A stretch of DNA of 63,688 nucleotides from a virus, in the IMG/VR virus record IMGVR_UViG_3300027365_000013, positions 1-63,688 of that record; one strand, written 5' to 3'. Each line of letters starts with the position of its first letter. The stretch's first letter is position 1. Below the pieces are notes generated by a model that saw only the letters and a program-made list of their open reading frames with translations, was not told the origin of the DNA and did no database searches. Below, piece by piece: positions 34,645-43,280 of this stretch. The translations under genes were made by a program, and so were the position numbers.

Positions 34645-35559
34645 CTAAGCATTAAACGCTGTCAAGTCACCGTCGTATAACATTTTAATTACATCATTTT
34701 CGCTATAATCTTTATATCCTTTGCTAACTAGATAAGTAAGGATATTCGCAGTACTAACCAGTACAAACTGATCGGCATGAATCATAAGTTCATTAGGCTT
34801 TTTTGTCATTGAGTTGATGTCTTCATGTTTATGGACTATTTTATATTTTGAAGCTTCTTGACGAATATGCTTTTCAGCCATACTTAATGTTTTATCAAGC
34901 AAGGATTTGTACTTTTCTTTCGATGCGAGAAACTTTACATCCTTTCCTAATATTTGTTTCGCTGACGTTTCAAATACGCCTATAAATGTGTCTATGTTTG
35001 GAAAATCTTTTTGTTTTAACCAAGAATCTTTCGGAAGTAGATTGAATATAAGTCTTGGTACTACATCAGCCCGGACTTTTACATGATCATCGCTTGTTTC
35101 TACATAATCTTCTATAAAATCGACATACATTTTTTCGATTTCACCGCCGTTTAAGTAGTCTCTGACGAGTATGTACATATCAGATACGGTATCTGATGTC
35201 GCTATTTTATACCCATCGAACGGAAACACTACATAGTAGCTAGAAGTATAGTCTCTATAATAAGTAAATAATGCATTGCTTCTAAAGCGTTCTCCAAGTT
35301 CTTTATTAAGAGCATCATCCATTATGTTGTGAAAGTATCGTGGTGTATCTGTTGGTTCACGGTCTTTCTTATTTTCAACTACCTTGAATATTCCATCGAA
35401 CAATCGTCTACTACTGTGTCTGAATTTTCCTTCAACACCACGACTATAGAAGTTTTTATAAATGTCTTTACAATTATTACGTAAAATGTTAGAGAGATTT
35501 TTCATTTCAGAGTATATATCATCACTATCTTCTTCTTTCAAGAGATCATATATCTTCAT
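34645..35559 (-). CDS. Paralogous virion-associated-like protein (R-P-x-D-T family)
   Basis: 304 residues. DREPTDTPRYFHNIMDDAL, FRSNALFTYY and YYVVFPFDGYKIATSDTV correspond in order to the motifs of the protein at 31827. The leader MKIYDLLKEED fits a capsid-targeting sequence. A late promoter lies 20 bases upstream. Possible ADP-ribosyltransferase fold; unverified. Confidence 0.5.
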   Translation of the reverse strand: MKIYDLLKEEDSDDIYSEMKNLSNILRNNCKDIYKNFYSRGVEGKFRHSSRRLFDGIFKVVENKKDREPTDTPRYFHNIMDDALNKELGERFRSNALFTYYRDYTSSYYVVFPFDGYKIATSDTVSDMYILVRDYLNGGEIEKMYVDFIEDYVETSDDHVKVRADVVPRLIFNLLPKDSWLKQKDFPNIDTFIGVFETSAKQILGKDVKFLASKEKYKSLLDKTLSMAEKHIRQEASKYKIVHKHEDINSMTKKPNELMIHADQFVLVSTANILTYLVSKGYKDYSENDVIKMLYDGDLTAFNA

Positions 35560-35578
35560 ATGTCATCCTTTTTGATAT

Positions 35579-35586
35579 TATTTATA
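35579..35586 (-). promoter_or_regulatory. T4-type late promoter TATAAATA
   Basis: Perfect minus-strand octamer directly upstream of the 304-residue gene; back to back with a plus-strand sigma70 promoter. Confidence 0.65.
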
Positions 35587-35587
35587 G

Positions 35588-35616
35588 TTGAATTGTATAT
35601 GTAGGGTTGATATAAT
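35588..35616 (+). promoter_or_regulatory. Sigma70 promoter
   Basis: TTGAAT, 17 bases, TATAAT, 26 bases before the 58-residue plus-strand gene. Confidence 0.65.
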
Positions 35617-35641
35617 ATACTAAATATAAAGGAGTGATGAT

Positions 35642-35818
35642 ATGTGTACTGAGAACAAATCATGGGTTGAAACGTTCCGAGAAGTTATGAGCCGGGAATT
35701 GCCACCGAGAAATACAGACTTCAATGTGGCATTCTTTGTAAAACCGCCAAGTGAAAACGAGGTGAATGAGCTTCTAAAAGAGCTTGATAATTTGGAAAAA
35801 GAAATTGCAAAAAAATAA
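35642..35818 (+). CDS. Small hypothetical protein (58 aa)
   Basis: 58 residues, MCTENKSWVETFREVMSREL then a helical, charged end. Ribosome site AAGGAG, own promoter and terminator: a complete one-gene early unit. Not recognised. Confidence 0.6.
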   Translation: MCTENKSWVETFREVMSRELPPRNTDFNVAFFVKPPSENEVNELLKELDNLEKEIAKK

Positions 35819-35841
35819 AAGAGGGTCTAGACCCTCTTTTA
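35816..35841. terminator. Bidirectional terminator
   Basis: AAAAGAGGGTCTA followed by TAGACCCTCTTTT; shared by the convergent small gene and the glutaredoxin gene. Confidence 0.8.
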
Positions 35842-36063
35842 TTAGATCATGCTCTTAACTTGCTCAAGGCTTCCGACCAGTTGAACATTGTCTTTGAAGA
35901 CAACGGGTACTGAGCGAACAGGTGTTTCACATTTATCAATAAGATCTTCTCGTGAAATATCTTTACCAACCATGAAATACTTGTATTCAATGTCATTGTT
36001 TTCAAGATACATTTTCATTTGATCACATTGTGGGCAATTTTCTTTTCCATATACTTCTATCAT
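35842..36063 (-). CDS. nrdC: Glutaredoxin (NrdC-like)
   Basis: 73 residues from MIEVYGKENCPQC; upstream in-frame codons belong to the leader. Redox motif CPQC, cis-proline segment VRSVPVVF and the final GSLEQVKSMI are glutaredoxin features. It should reduce the C-terminal cysteine pair of the phage NrdA, encoded upstream in the same direction. Confidence 0.85.
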   Translation of the reverse strand: MIEVYGKENCPQCDQMKMYLENNDIEYKYFMVGKDISREDLIDKCETPVRSVPVVFKDNVQLVGSLEQVKSMI

Positions 36064-36107
36064 TTTTATTTTCCTCTTTGTAAGTGTTAATGTAAAATTA
36101 TTAATAA

Positions 36108-38261
36108 TCAATCGTCTTGTATGCCAAGATCGAATCCTTTGAATGTTTTTTCTGTCACATCGTTTTTGATACCACCAACAATGTATTCAGTCTTTTCTTT
36201 CTCTTGCGGTGCGTCCTGACTAGAGTCTGCCGAGATCCACGCATTAACCCAAGGTAGTGGGTGTGATTTAGGATACTCAAAATCAACATCTAAGCCAATG
36301 GCTCTCATACGCTTATTAGTCAGATAATCAACGAATTGCTTCAAGATTTCAGCATTTAGGCCAAGAATAGAACCTTTGTAAAATAAATACTCGGCCCAAT
36401 CTTTTTCTTGGTCACGTACATTAAGCATTATTTGTCTACATTCATCCTTTTCTCGTTCGGCAATTTTAATAAAATCTTTATCATCTTTTGGAAGCGTTTT
36501 AATAAGCCATTGTGTGAATCCTAAGTGAAGATTCTCGTCACGACATATTAGACGAATAATATCAGCATTACCTACCATAAGATCATTCTCGGCGAACGCC
36601 CATGAACCGTTACATTCATACATGATCGCAAAACATGTACCGCTTTTATAAGCTGCTGTGTCTTTCGACACAGACTAGACTATATCACAATCCCCTCGGG
36701 ATTCTCTGTGTTTCCAACACCATAGGCTTGTGTTGTACTCCCTTGCGGGATAGTCGTTGAACACCATACTATAAGTATTTCCAATAATATCCTTTATACA
36801 TTTTCTCATTAGATATTTTTCTATAAATTGTGGTTTTATAATCTGGGTTTTCATTTAATACATCTTTAACCGAGTCATACACTTTAGTGGTCGATGTAGT
36901 AGGGCACACTCTCAAAACTTTCTTACTACATACCAGCTTAGCTCGATTTGATAATTCAGTTTGAAGTTTTGTGCATTGAAAATGGTGTGTGCCTTCCTGA
37001 ATTCGTTTCTTAGACGAATCACCACCAATACTTGTTCCATCAGGTCTCTTTTGAAGAACATGACATCCAAGCCTAACCTGTTTCATGCTTCGTTCACGAT
37101 GCCACTCATGATCTAAAAACAAATGAGTTCCTTCCGCTAAACGTTTCAGGTTGGTACTTCGTTGTATAGAACCGCCCTGTAAATGATGCTTTCCCTGTCT
37201 TACCAACTCTTGTTGTGTTTCCGATGTCTTTTTACGACACTTTTCCTTTGCTATTTGGTATTTTTCAGGATTTCTCATTCTCCACGCTATCAATAATGCT
37301 GCTTTGAACTGTCCTTCGCGCATATGAATCCAATAATGTTCTTCTATTGAAACACATATTAAGTTAGTAATGTCGTTATTGGTTCTATCTCCATCAACAT
37401 AATGTATTTCGTATGTTCTACCAAATTCATCTACCGGAATTTTACCGTAATGTTTTTCCCAGATTTTTCGCCACATGTTTTCTATACTTATATTATAATG
37501 CTGCTGATTACCCAATTCCTTAACTTTTTAAAACCTTCACGATTACCTATTAAGTTGCGTTGTGGTATAAGGACTCTAAGGGTGTTCCAGCAATTAACAG
37601 AGTTATTCAATACTGCTTACACAGTAAGGGCACCTTCATTTTCATTTGATGCAAAACTTACATAAAATCGTAGCCCTTCTAGAGCATTAATTGCATGTAA
37701 ACATTTCCATAAAGACTCTTTATGATCATATGAATTGACTTTCATACCTGACATAAGTTCGGCATTTTTATAAATCAAATCATTATAATAACGAGCAATT
37801 TCAGCCGCTGCAAAATTAATCTCATAGTCATCCTTCATAGTATCAAAGACTTCACTTGGATCATTATATATATTTCGAATGATATGAGAATAACTACGAC
37901 TATGGATAGACCCTTCAAAGTAGTTCCATGTATTAATAAACGATTCTACTTCAGGTAATGATACGATTGGTAGTAATGTCAATGCTGGACCACGACCTTG
38001 AATAGAATCGAGCATAATCTGACGCTTCAGATTAGACGTAAAAATATGCTGACCAGCTTCAGAAACTTGTTTACGAAAGTCGCTGGAATCTTTGGTCAAA
38101 TCAACCTCTTCTGGAACCCACGAATAACCAATATGTGTTTTGTTCATACGATCAACCTTTGGATATTTCATAACATCAAAGCGTTGAATATCTACGTCCT
38201 CATCAAAAAATATTTTTTGATCTATATGTTTTTTCGATTGCGATTTATATATACTTTTCAT
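36108..38261 (-). CDS. nrdB: Ribonucleotide reductase small subunit NrdB, interrupted by a group I intron
   Basis: Exon 1 is 37649-38261 and exon 2 is 36108-36607; joined they give 370 residues (T4 has 388). Exon 1 carries WNYFEGSIHSRSYSHIIRNIY and LEGLRFYVSFA; exon 2 continues C-SWAFAENDLM and RLICRDENLHL. The junction reconstitutes FYVSFACSWAFAE, matching E. coli FYVSFACSFAFAE. Iron ligands E/H of the EaiH, E..H motifs are visible on both sides, and the radical tyrosine is expected in exon 1. Read without splicing, exon 1 stops ten residues into the intron. Confidence 0.9.
36608..37648 (-). ncRNA. Group I intron in nrdB
   Basis: 1,041 nt. The 5' exon ends ...GCAU; an internal guide GUGC pairs with it, giving a U-G wobble at the splice site (P1), and AUGAA just before the guide pairs with exon 2 UUCAU (P10). 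The intron ends in G. Core elements are seen: AATTGCTGGAACACCC with GGTAATCAGCAGC (P4-P6 area), GATATAGTCTAGTC near P7, a P9 hairpin CTGTGTCGAAAGACACAG and a TACATG/CATGTA hairpin near the 3' end. T4 nrdB also carries a group I intron. Confidence 0.85.
36769..37476 (-). CDS. HNH homing endonuclease inside the nrdB intron
   Basis: 235 residues from MWRKIWEKHYGKIP; an upstream TTG would start inside the intron core and is rejected. HNH region RTYEIHYVDGDRTNNDITNL and then ICVSIEEHYWIHM near the N-terminus; the usual HH pair reads HY here. Downstream are two to three copies of a short DNA-binding repeat (EGTHLF, EGTHHFQ) and a C-terminal NUMOD-like helix (VYDSVKDVLNENPDYK). It would cut intronless nrdB alleles and spread the intron. 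Confidence 0.8.
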   Translation of the reverse strand: MWRKIWEKHYGKIPVDEFGRTYEIHYVDGDRTNNDITNLICVSIEEHYWIHMREGQFKAALLIAWRMRNPEKYQIAKEKCRKKTSETQQELVRQGKHHLQGGSIQRSTNLKRLAEGTHLFLDHEWHRERSMKQVRLGCHVLQKRPDGTSIGGDSSKKRIQEGTHHFQCTKLQTELSNRAKLVCSKKVLRVCPTTSTTKVYDSVKDVLNENPDYKTTIYRKISNEKMYKGYYWKYL

Positions 38262-38285
38262 TTTTTTTTACCTCTTTGTTAAAAA

Positions 38286-38477
38286 TCAACCTTCATCAAT
38301 CAATATCCCTTTTCTAAAAACCTTTATGTTTCTACCTCGCTGTAGTCTCAGCGGATCACGGGATATTATTTCCCAACCATTAGCAAGGAACTCATCAACT
38401 AATGAGCGTTTATCAACTTGTGTTCTTCGTTCTAATGAATTATTTTTATAATCATCATCATTAATACATTCATTCAT
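38286..38477 (-). CDS. Small hypothetical protein between nrdA and nrdB
   Basis: 63 residues from MNECINDDDYKNN; contains LVDEFLANGWEIISRDPLRLQ. Not recognised. Its place inside the reductase operon suggests co-expression only. Confidence 0.5.
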   Translation of the reverse strand: MNECINDDDYKNNSLERRTQVDKRSLVDEFLANGWEIISRDPLRLQRGRNIKVFRKGILIDEG

Positions 38478-38518
38478 ATTACAACATACTCCAAATCTGT
38501 AAAGAGTTAGTTGTGTGC

Positions 38519-39052
38519 TTATAGCACACAACTCTCACAATGATCATCATCTTCATCTTGAGTAGTCATATCAGAAGATTGGTTTTCAACCATGTCTTCC
38601 CTAAACTCAGTTACTTCATCATTAGTGTTAATATAGTAACGAGTTTTATGACCCAGAGCATAAGCATAAAGCATATCTTCCATAAGAACACTCATTGGAA
38701 TTTCATTATCTTCATAATGATTTGGGTTATAAGACAGGTTCACACTGATAGCTTGGTCTGTGAATTTTTGTATAACCGCCATTATTTCGATATAACCTTT
38801 ATTACTTTTAATATCCCATAACAGGTCGTACTTATTTTTAAGTTTTTGGAAACTTGGTACGACAATTGGAAGACGTTTATCGCGATTCTTTTTAACGGTG
38901 ATTAAGTTACGTACTGGTTCTACACCATTTGTGGAATTGTGACTAACACAGCCGTTTGGTAAAACATAACTATGAGTGCCATCCACGCCACCTACTTCGA
39001 TATCAAATGTTGGGGTTTTCTTCACATTCCTCTTAATGCTTTTGACTTTCAT
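38519..39052 (-). CDS. nrdA: NrdA C-terminal part fused to C-terminal split-intein half
   Basis: 177 residues. Residues 1-39 are the intein C-half (ending GCVSHN), then the extein begins STNGVEPVR, matching S-N-A-T-N-G-I-E-P in E. coli NrdA. It contains KNKYDLLWDI, the substrate-cavity segment MSVLMEDMLYAYALGHKTRYY and the redox tail CESCVL. It must be joined to the middle fragment to give active reductase. AGGAGA precedes the ATG. Confidence 0.9.
   Translation of the reverse strand: MKVKSIKRNVKKTPTFDIEVGGVDGTHSYVLPNGCVSHNSTNGVEPVRNLITVKKNRDKRLPIVVPSFQKLKNKYDLLWDIKSNKGYIEIMAVIQKFTDQAISVNLSYNPNHYEDNEIPMSVLMEDMLYAYALGHKTRYYINTNDEVTEFREDMVENQSSDMTTQDEDDDHCESCVL
38936..39052 (-). other. C-terminal split-intein half, NrdA site 2 (39 aa)
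   Basis: Starts MKVKSIKRNVKKTP, contains the block F strand TFDIEV and ends with block G NGCVSHN followed by Ser of the extein. Partner: the 116-residue half ending the middle NrdA fragment. Confidence 0.85.
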
Positions 39053-39112
39053 CGAACTCTCCTATTATTTTAATTATTTCTTTTAAAAACTTTCAGTTTT
39101 TCATAGGGGGCA

Positions 39113-41848
39113 TTAGCCCCCTTTTACTTCTACTATATCGTCACCTTCAATTAGATCACTAACAAATACCCACACCTTCTTACCATTTCGTTCAACTAAG
39201 AATCGATGTTTAGGGGTACAGTGAAGAATGCTACCATCTTCTAGTATAATTTCATCGACTGAAGTTTCACCATTATAATAGAGTCCGGTGACTGCTTCCT
39301 CTTCTCCGTTCATGTTAGTTACTGTCACACCTTCGTCTACGTCAAACCACATATCTCCACCAGATTTAATGATTTCATCATAAATAAGGCCCTGTGACTC
39401 AGCAAATTCTTTAAACGTAAGGTCACCCAAATTAGTGCGAATAACTGTATCAAACGACATACAATTCATTACTTGAGAATTACTTTCACTTGGCATAGTT
39501 GCTGAAAGCGTGGCATTGCGCACACCATATTCTTTAGCATCCTCTCGTAGTTTGTCCCAATCTAATTCAAGCTTGTTATCGACTATAGAATCTACACGCT
39601 TCTTATACGTATCAACCAGCATCACACCTTTTGAACGTTTAGTGTATTCTGATCGTTTACAAGCACCACGTTCTTTGGCCAAATCGATTGTCGCTTCTTG
39701 CATGTAATATGCCATATGCTCCATCCAAGTATGAACCAATGGCAATGATTTAGGATCGTTATATCCCACACCATTTTTAGCCAAGAAATACGCAAGATTA
39801 TTAACGCCTATGCCTAAAGGTCTAAATTCTTCCGTTGATAGCTTCGCTTGAATCATTGGATAGTCTTGCATGGACAATAAGTTATCTAATGCTCTCACAA
39901 TTCTACGAAGTGGATGTTTCATGGTTTGTGGAGAACTGAATTCACCAAGATTGGTATTGGCCAATGTACAAAGAGCAATACGTCCGTTTTCATCATCAGT
40001 ACTGTAAAATGGGCGTGTAGGCAAGGCTATTTCTTGGCATTGCGATGTTAGTATTCCATTAAACATACCCATGTTTCGTTTTTCTTCAGTAAAACAGTAA
40101 GTAGGTTCAACCCTTCCATCGTTTACTACGTCTTCAATTTTAACATGTCTTTTTGCATCCCTATTAGGTTCTCTAATATTGATACTTACACGCTTTAACT
40201 CCAAGCCCAAATTTAGCAACTCATATGTATCATACGTGCTAATAAGCAAGCGATAGCCATCCTTACACTCATACAGCGATTTCTCACCGGTACCATTATT
40301 GGTAGGTAGTTCATACTTACCAGACTCTACATATTTCTTCACTTTTGAAGATACCCCTAACGTCTGTAACATTAGTTGTAACTCTTTTAAAAATGGTTTA
40401 TTGGTTGATACTACACACAAGCCATTGTTGTGATTATAACCATCAGCGTCAATATAGCCGGAAAGCCACTTAAGCCGAGAATCGATAGTGTAGGAGGAAT
40501 CCGGTACGAAGAACTTTTCCATAATTCCTTTAGGATATCCCACAGTTCTATTATATTTCGGTTCTGAAGTCCAACGTTCTACCGATGTAAACTGATTAAC
40601 AAGTGCTTGTTTCTTATCATACAAAAACAATTTATTTCGGCCTCGTCCATAACATCCGTCGCCAGTAAAGAACCCATTATCATAAGCATGCTCTAAGTGT
40701 TTGTTGCCTTCTATCACCGGCAGGTCAAACTTTATAAGTTTATCACCACGTTTCAATTCTTGTGCTTCAACCTTTTTAACTGTCCTCCCTTCTTTAATGT
40801 AAAACTTATGATACAACGTACAATCAAGTTCATATCCACTATCTGTTGTTACTGTGACAATGTTAGAAGCTTCTGAAGTTTGCCTTACTGTCGTTTTAGA
40901 CCATTCTTCACCGTTCCATACATTCACATCTTTATCAACTAATGATGATATTACTTCATAGCCCTTATCTGTGAGAATTTTTGTGTCACCCGTAACACAC
41001 AAATTTGACTGGTGAATAGGGTCAAACTTACGATCAAACGGCGTGTGACGATTCATCTCATCAACAAAGTGTAGATAAACCCGACCTGTATTCTTACCTT
41101 CAGTTAAAAGCTTACGGAAAATTTCACCTGATGAAATCGTCTTTTTCATTTTAACGTTTACGACTTCACTTTTTTCATAAAATTCGTATAGCTCTTTAAA
41201 CTTCTTAGGATCTTCGTAGAATGAATCATACAGTCCTTCTAGATTTGGAGGAAGAAGTGTAATAGACTCACCCTTTACTAGGCGTTCTAGGAAATATCCA
41301 GAAACACCAATACTATAATCAAGGTGACGCTCACGGGTCTCTTCAGTACCCTTGTTGTTCTTTAGTACCATTAAGCTTTCTATATCAGTATGCCACAGGG
41401 GGAAATGCATAGTTGCTGAACCGCCACGTAAACCGCCTTGGCTGTTATGCGTTAGTACCATCTGAGATTCTTTATCGTCTGTGGTAAAGAAAGTATGAGT
41501 ATCTTCTACTGTAATATCTATATATGTTTCATCATTATCTTGACCAATCACAATATCACTCAAATATGTAAGACCGCTGTCGGTAATAACCACATCTTCA
41601 AAATTTAATTCCCTCGGCTTCCTCTCTTCCATTACTCCTTGGTCATTGAAGATCATTATTGGATGATTAGTGGAGCAATTTATAACAGTTCCATTAGTAA
41701 ATTCAAGACGTACTTGATCTTGTGATGGTACATAAGTGTCGAACTTATCAGTTACTTCTTTAAATACCGTTTCTTTTGTATCAGGATCATACGTCTTAAT
41801 TTTCATTCCCTTTTTGACTTCACTTATGGGTATTAATTTAGTTTTCAT
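39113..41848 (-). CDS. nrdA: NrdA middle part with three intein segments
   Basis: 911 residues in this order: intein C-half (1-135), NrdA segment SQGGLRGGSAT to PIHQSNL (136-283), a full intein with LAGLIDADG nuclease (284-603), NrdA segment CQEIALPTRP to NSQVMN (604-795) and a new intein N-half (796-911). The extein carries the active-site region SNL-CQEIALPT and ATMPSESNSQV. After splicing, the N part (302), these segments (148+192) and the C part (138) total 780 residues, the usual size of class Ia NrdA. Confidence 0.92.
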   Translation of the reverse strand: MKTKLIPISEVKKGMKIKTYDPDTKETVFKEVTDKFDTYVPSQDQVRLEFTNGTVINCSTNHPIMIFNDQGVMEERKPRELNFEDVVITDSGLTYLSDIVIGQDNDETYIDITVEDTHTFFTTDDKESQMVLTHNSQGGLRGGSATMHFPLWHTDIESLMVLKNNKGTEETRERHLDYSIGVSGYFLERLVKGESITLLPPNLEGLYDSFYEDPKKFKELYEFYEKSEVVNVKMKKTISSGEIFRKLLTEGKNTGRVYLHFVDEMNRHTPFDRKFDPIHQSNLCVTGDTKILTDKGYEVISSLVDKDVNVWNGEEWSKTTVRQTSEASNIVTVTTDSGYELDCTLYHKFYIKEGRTVKKVEAQELKRGDKLIKFDLPVIEGNKHLEHAYDNGFFTGDGCYGRGRNKLFLYDKKQALVNQFTSVERWTSEPKYNRTVGYPKGIMEKFFVPDSSYTIDSRLKWLSGYIDADGYNHNNGLCVVSTNKPFLKELQLMLQTLGVSSKVKKYVESGKYELPTNNGTGEKSLYECKDGYRLLISTYDTYELLNLGLELKRVSINIREPNRDAKRHVKIEDVVNDGRVEPTYCFTEEKRNMGMFNGILTSQCQEIALPTRPFYSTDDENGRIALCTLANTNLGEFSSPQTMKHPLRRIVRALDNLLSMQDYPMIQAKLSTEEFRPLGIGVNNLAYFLAKNGVGYNDPKSLPLVHTWMEHMAYYMQEATIDLAKERGACKRSEYTKRSKGVMLVDTYKKRVDSIVDNKLELDWDKLREDAKEYGVRNATLSATMPSESNSQVMNCMSFDTVIRTNLGDLTFKEFAESQGLIYDEIIKSGGDMWFDVDEGVTVTNMNGEEEAVTGLYYNGETSVDEIILEDGSILHCTPKHRFLVERNGKKVWVFVSDLIEGDDIVEVKGG
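39116..39463 (-). other. N-terminal split-intein half, NrdA site 2 (116 aa)
   Basis: Begins CMSFDTVIRTNLGDL (block A) and has block B CTPKHRF; ends without nuclease. A normally positioned split, with only 60 bases between the two halves' genes and no homing enzyme between them. Confidence 0.85.
40040..40999 (-). other. Contiguous intein with LAGLIDADG endonuclease, NrdA
   Basis: 320 residues inserted between NrdA SNL and CQEI. Block A CVTGDTKILT, block B TLYHKFY, LAGLIDADG motifs GFFTGDGCYGRG and LSGYIDADGYNH, and C-terminal FNGILTSQ. The last residue is Gln and the penultimate Ser, not the usual His-Asn, so the C-terminal cleavage would use Gln cyclisation, as in a few viral inteins. Confidence 0.85.
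41444..41848 (-). other. C-terminal split-intein half, NrdA site 1 (135 aa)
   Basis: Contains the second half of block A (ISEVKKGMKIKTYD), block B STNHPIMIF and block G MVLTHN before extein Ser. Its partner is only 18 residues long, making this an extreme N-terminal split. Confidence 0.85.
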
Positions 41849-43280
41849 TCCAGAATTTAACTCCTTCTAATTTTTTATTGTAATCTTTTTTAAATATATA
41901 CTTACCACCATTATTAAAGAATGAGTCTTCAAACTTAGACATCGGTTCATTAATCTGGGTTGGTAAACTATATGTCCGCTTCAAGCATTTCTTAATATCT
42001 CTGTAGTTTTTAAAAACTATAGAATTTATCACATATATCTTTTTGGAATTAGCTGATACTAAGTATGGTGTCTCCTTCAAACATTTAGGTGTAGTATGTA
42101 ATTTCTCACCAGTCTTCAAATTGAATACACATACAATTCCTTTAGTGATACCAACTAATCTTGAATCTGTTTGGAAGTATTCATAATCCACTGTTTTAAC
42201 ATCACCTGTATCTATGTTACGGCATACAACTAAGCGTTCCTTATGTCCGATATACTTATCTCTATTAGCAACGAATTCTTCGTAAGGGATACGAACCTCT
42301 TCGCCACTAGAGCGTAGATAACACTTATACTTGTTTGCGAAAATTTGATTTGTATACCTATGCTTATTTTTCTTATACTCATTGATAGTAACACGAACAT
42401 TCATTTTGTCTATATTGTCGTAAACAACCACAAATCCCTTATTCGGGTGCACAAAAATTTCTTTTGATGCTGCGTACTCGTCTTTATCTACTAGTATATA
42501 ATCACCACCTGATTTATGAACCACCGCGACTTTACCATTAGTAACGCCGACAAGTTCATCATTATCATTAAATTCGGTTATTGGCACCATAGAGCATTCA
42601 CCAGTACGAATATTCAAACATGATACTCTTCCTTTAGTAATTCCTATGTACTCTTCTGATATTATGAACTTTTCTCTCGGTATTCTTTTTGTATTTCCAG
42701 ATGGAATGTGTAATGCATGGACAAATCCCTGTAATTCTTTGCGATGAAGTTTAGGATCGAAATCATCTATATGAATTTTCATAAGATTGTCGTTTAAATC
42801 ATAAACATTCATCATGGATGTACTAATATGTTTGTGTTTACCATTCTGATATTCTTCCACACTAACGCGATACGTAGTACCATTGTCATACATACACAAA
42901 ACACTTCCAGCGCCACAATTTGATCCAGATGCGTTTATTACATTATAAAAATCTGAACGTCTACTAACATCATATCTATCATGATATCTACGCTCTGCAT
43001 CAAACGCTTCCTCCTTAGTTCTAAAGTATTCAATTTTGTAACTAAAGTTTCCGGGTTGTTCAATGAGTCTCTTTTTAAAGTCTGTTACTGAAGTCGTCGT
43101 AAAATACGTGGTTAGCAACCCATGTTTATTTGTTCTATGTTTTGTCTTAACTCCCGAATAATACATACTGCACTCTTTATCAAAAATTAAATAGCAATAA
43201 TAACAGGAAGACTCAAGAGGGTTAGACTGCAACCCTCCATATGTGGTTTCAGACATAAAGTCTTTTACCTCATCATACAT
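41838..43280 (-). CDS. GIY-YIG-like homing endonuclease between NrdA fragments
   Basis: 480 residues. The N-terminal 110 residues resemble a divergent GIY-YIG domain: CYYCYLIFDKECSMYYSGVK, then YFRTKEEAFDAERRYHDRYD and FYNVINASG. The rest holds repeats of about 45 residues of the form V-x-N-h-x-T-G-E-x...F/Y...YhGhTKG (for example NIRTGECSMVPITEF and NIDTGDVKTVDYEYF), probably DNA contacts. It overlaps both flanking genes by a few bases. It occupies the place of a homing enzyme serving split-intein site 1. Confidence 0.65.
   Translation of the reverse strand: MYDEVKDFMSETTYGGLQSNPLESSCYYCYLIFDKECSMYYSGVKTKHRTNKHGLLTTYFTTTSVTDFKKRLIEQPGNFSYKIEYFRTKEEAFDAERRYHDRYDVSRRSDFYNVINASGSNCGAGSVLCMYDNGTTYRVSVEEYQNGKHKHISTSMMNVYDLNDNLMKIHIDDFDPKLHRKELQGFVHALHIPSGNTKRIPREKFIISEEYIGITKGRVSCLNIRTGECSMVPITEFNDNDELVGVTNGKVAVVHKSGGDYILVDKDEYAASKEIFVHPNKGFVVVYDNIDKMNVRVTINEYKKNKHRYTNQIFANKYKCYLRSSGEEVRIPYEEFVANRDKYIGHKERLVVCRNIDTGDVKTVDYEYFQTDSRLVGITKGIVCVFNLKTGEKLHTTPKCLKETPYLVSANSKKIYVINSIVFKNYRDIKKCLKRTYSLPTQINEPMSKFEDSFFNNGGKYIFKKDYNKKLEGVKFWNEN

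Noticed and set aside
36769-37515. Longer intron nuclease starting at TTG
   Set aside because: The extra 13 codons overlap the conserved intron core (GGTAATCAGCAG); ATG at 37476 gives the usual N-terminus.
36108-38261. NrdB pieces as another split-intein gene
   Set aside because: The flanks lack intein blocks; P1, P10, P4-P6-like and P9 RNA elements and an exact in-frame junction fit a group I intron.
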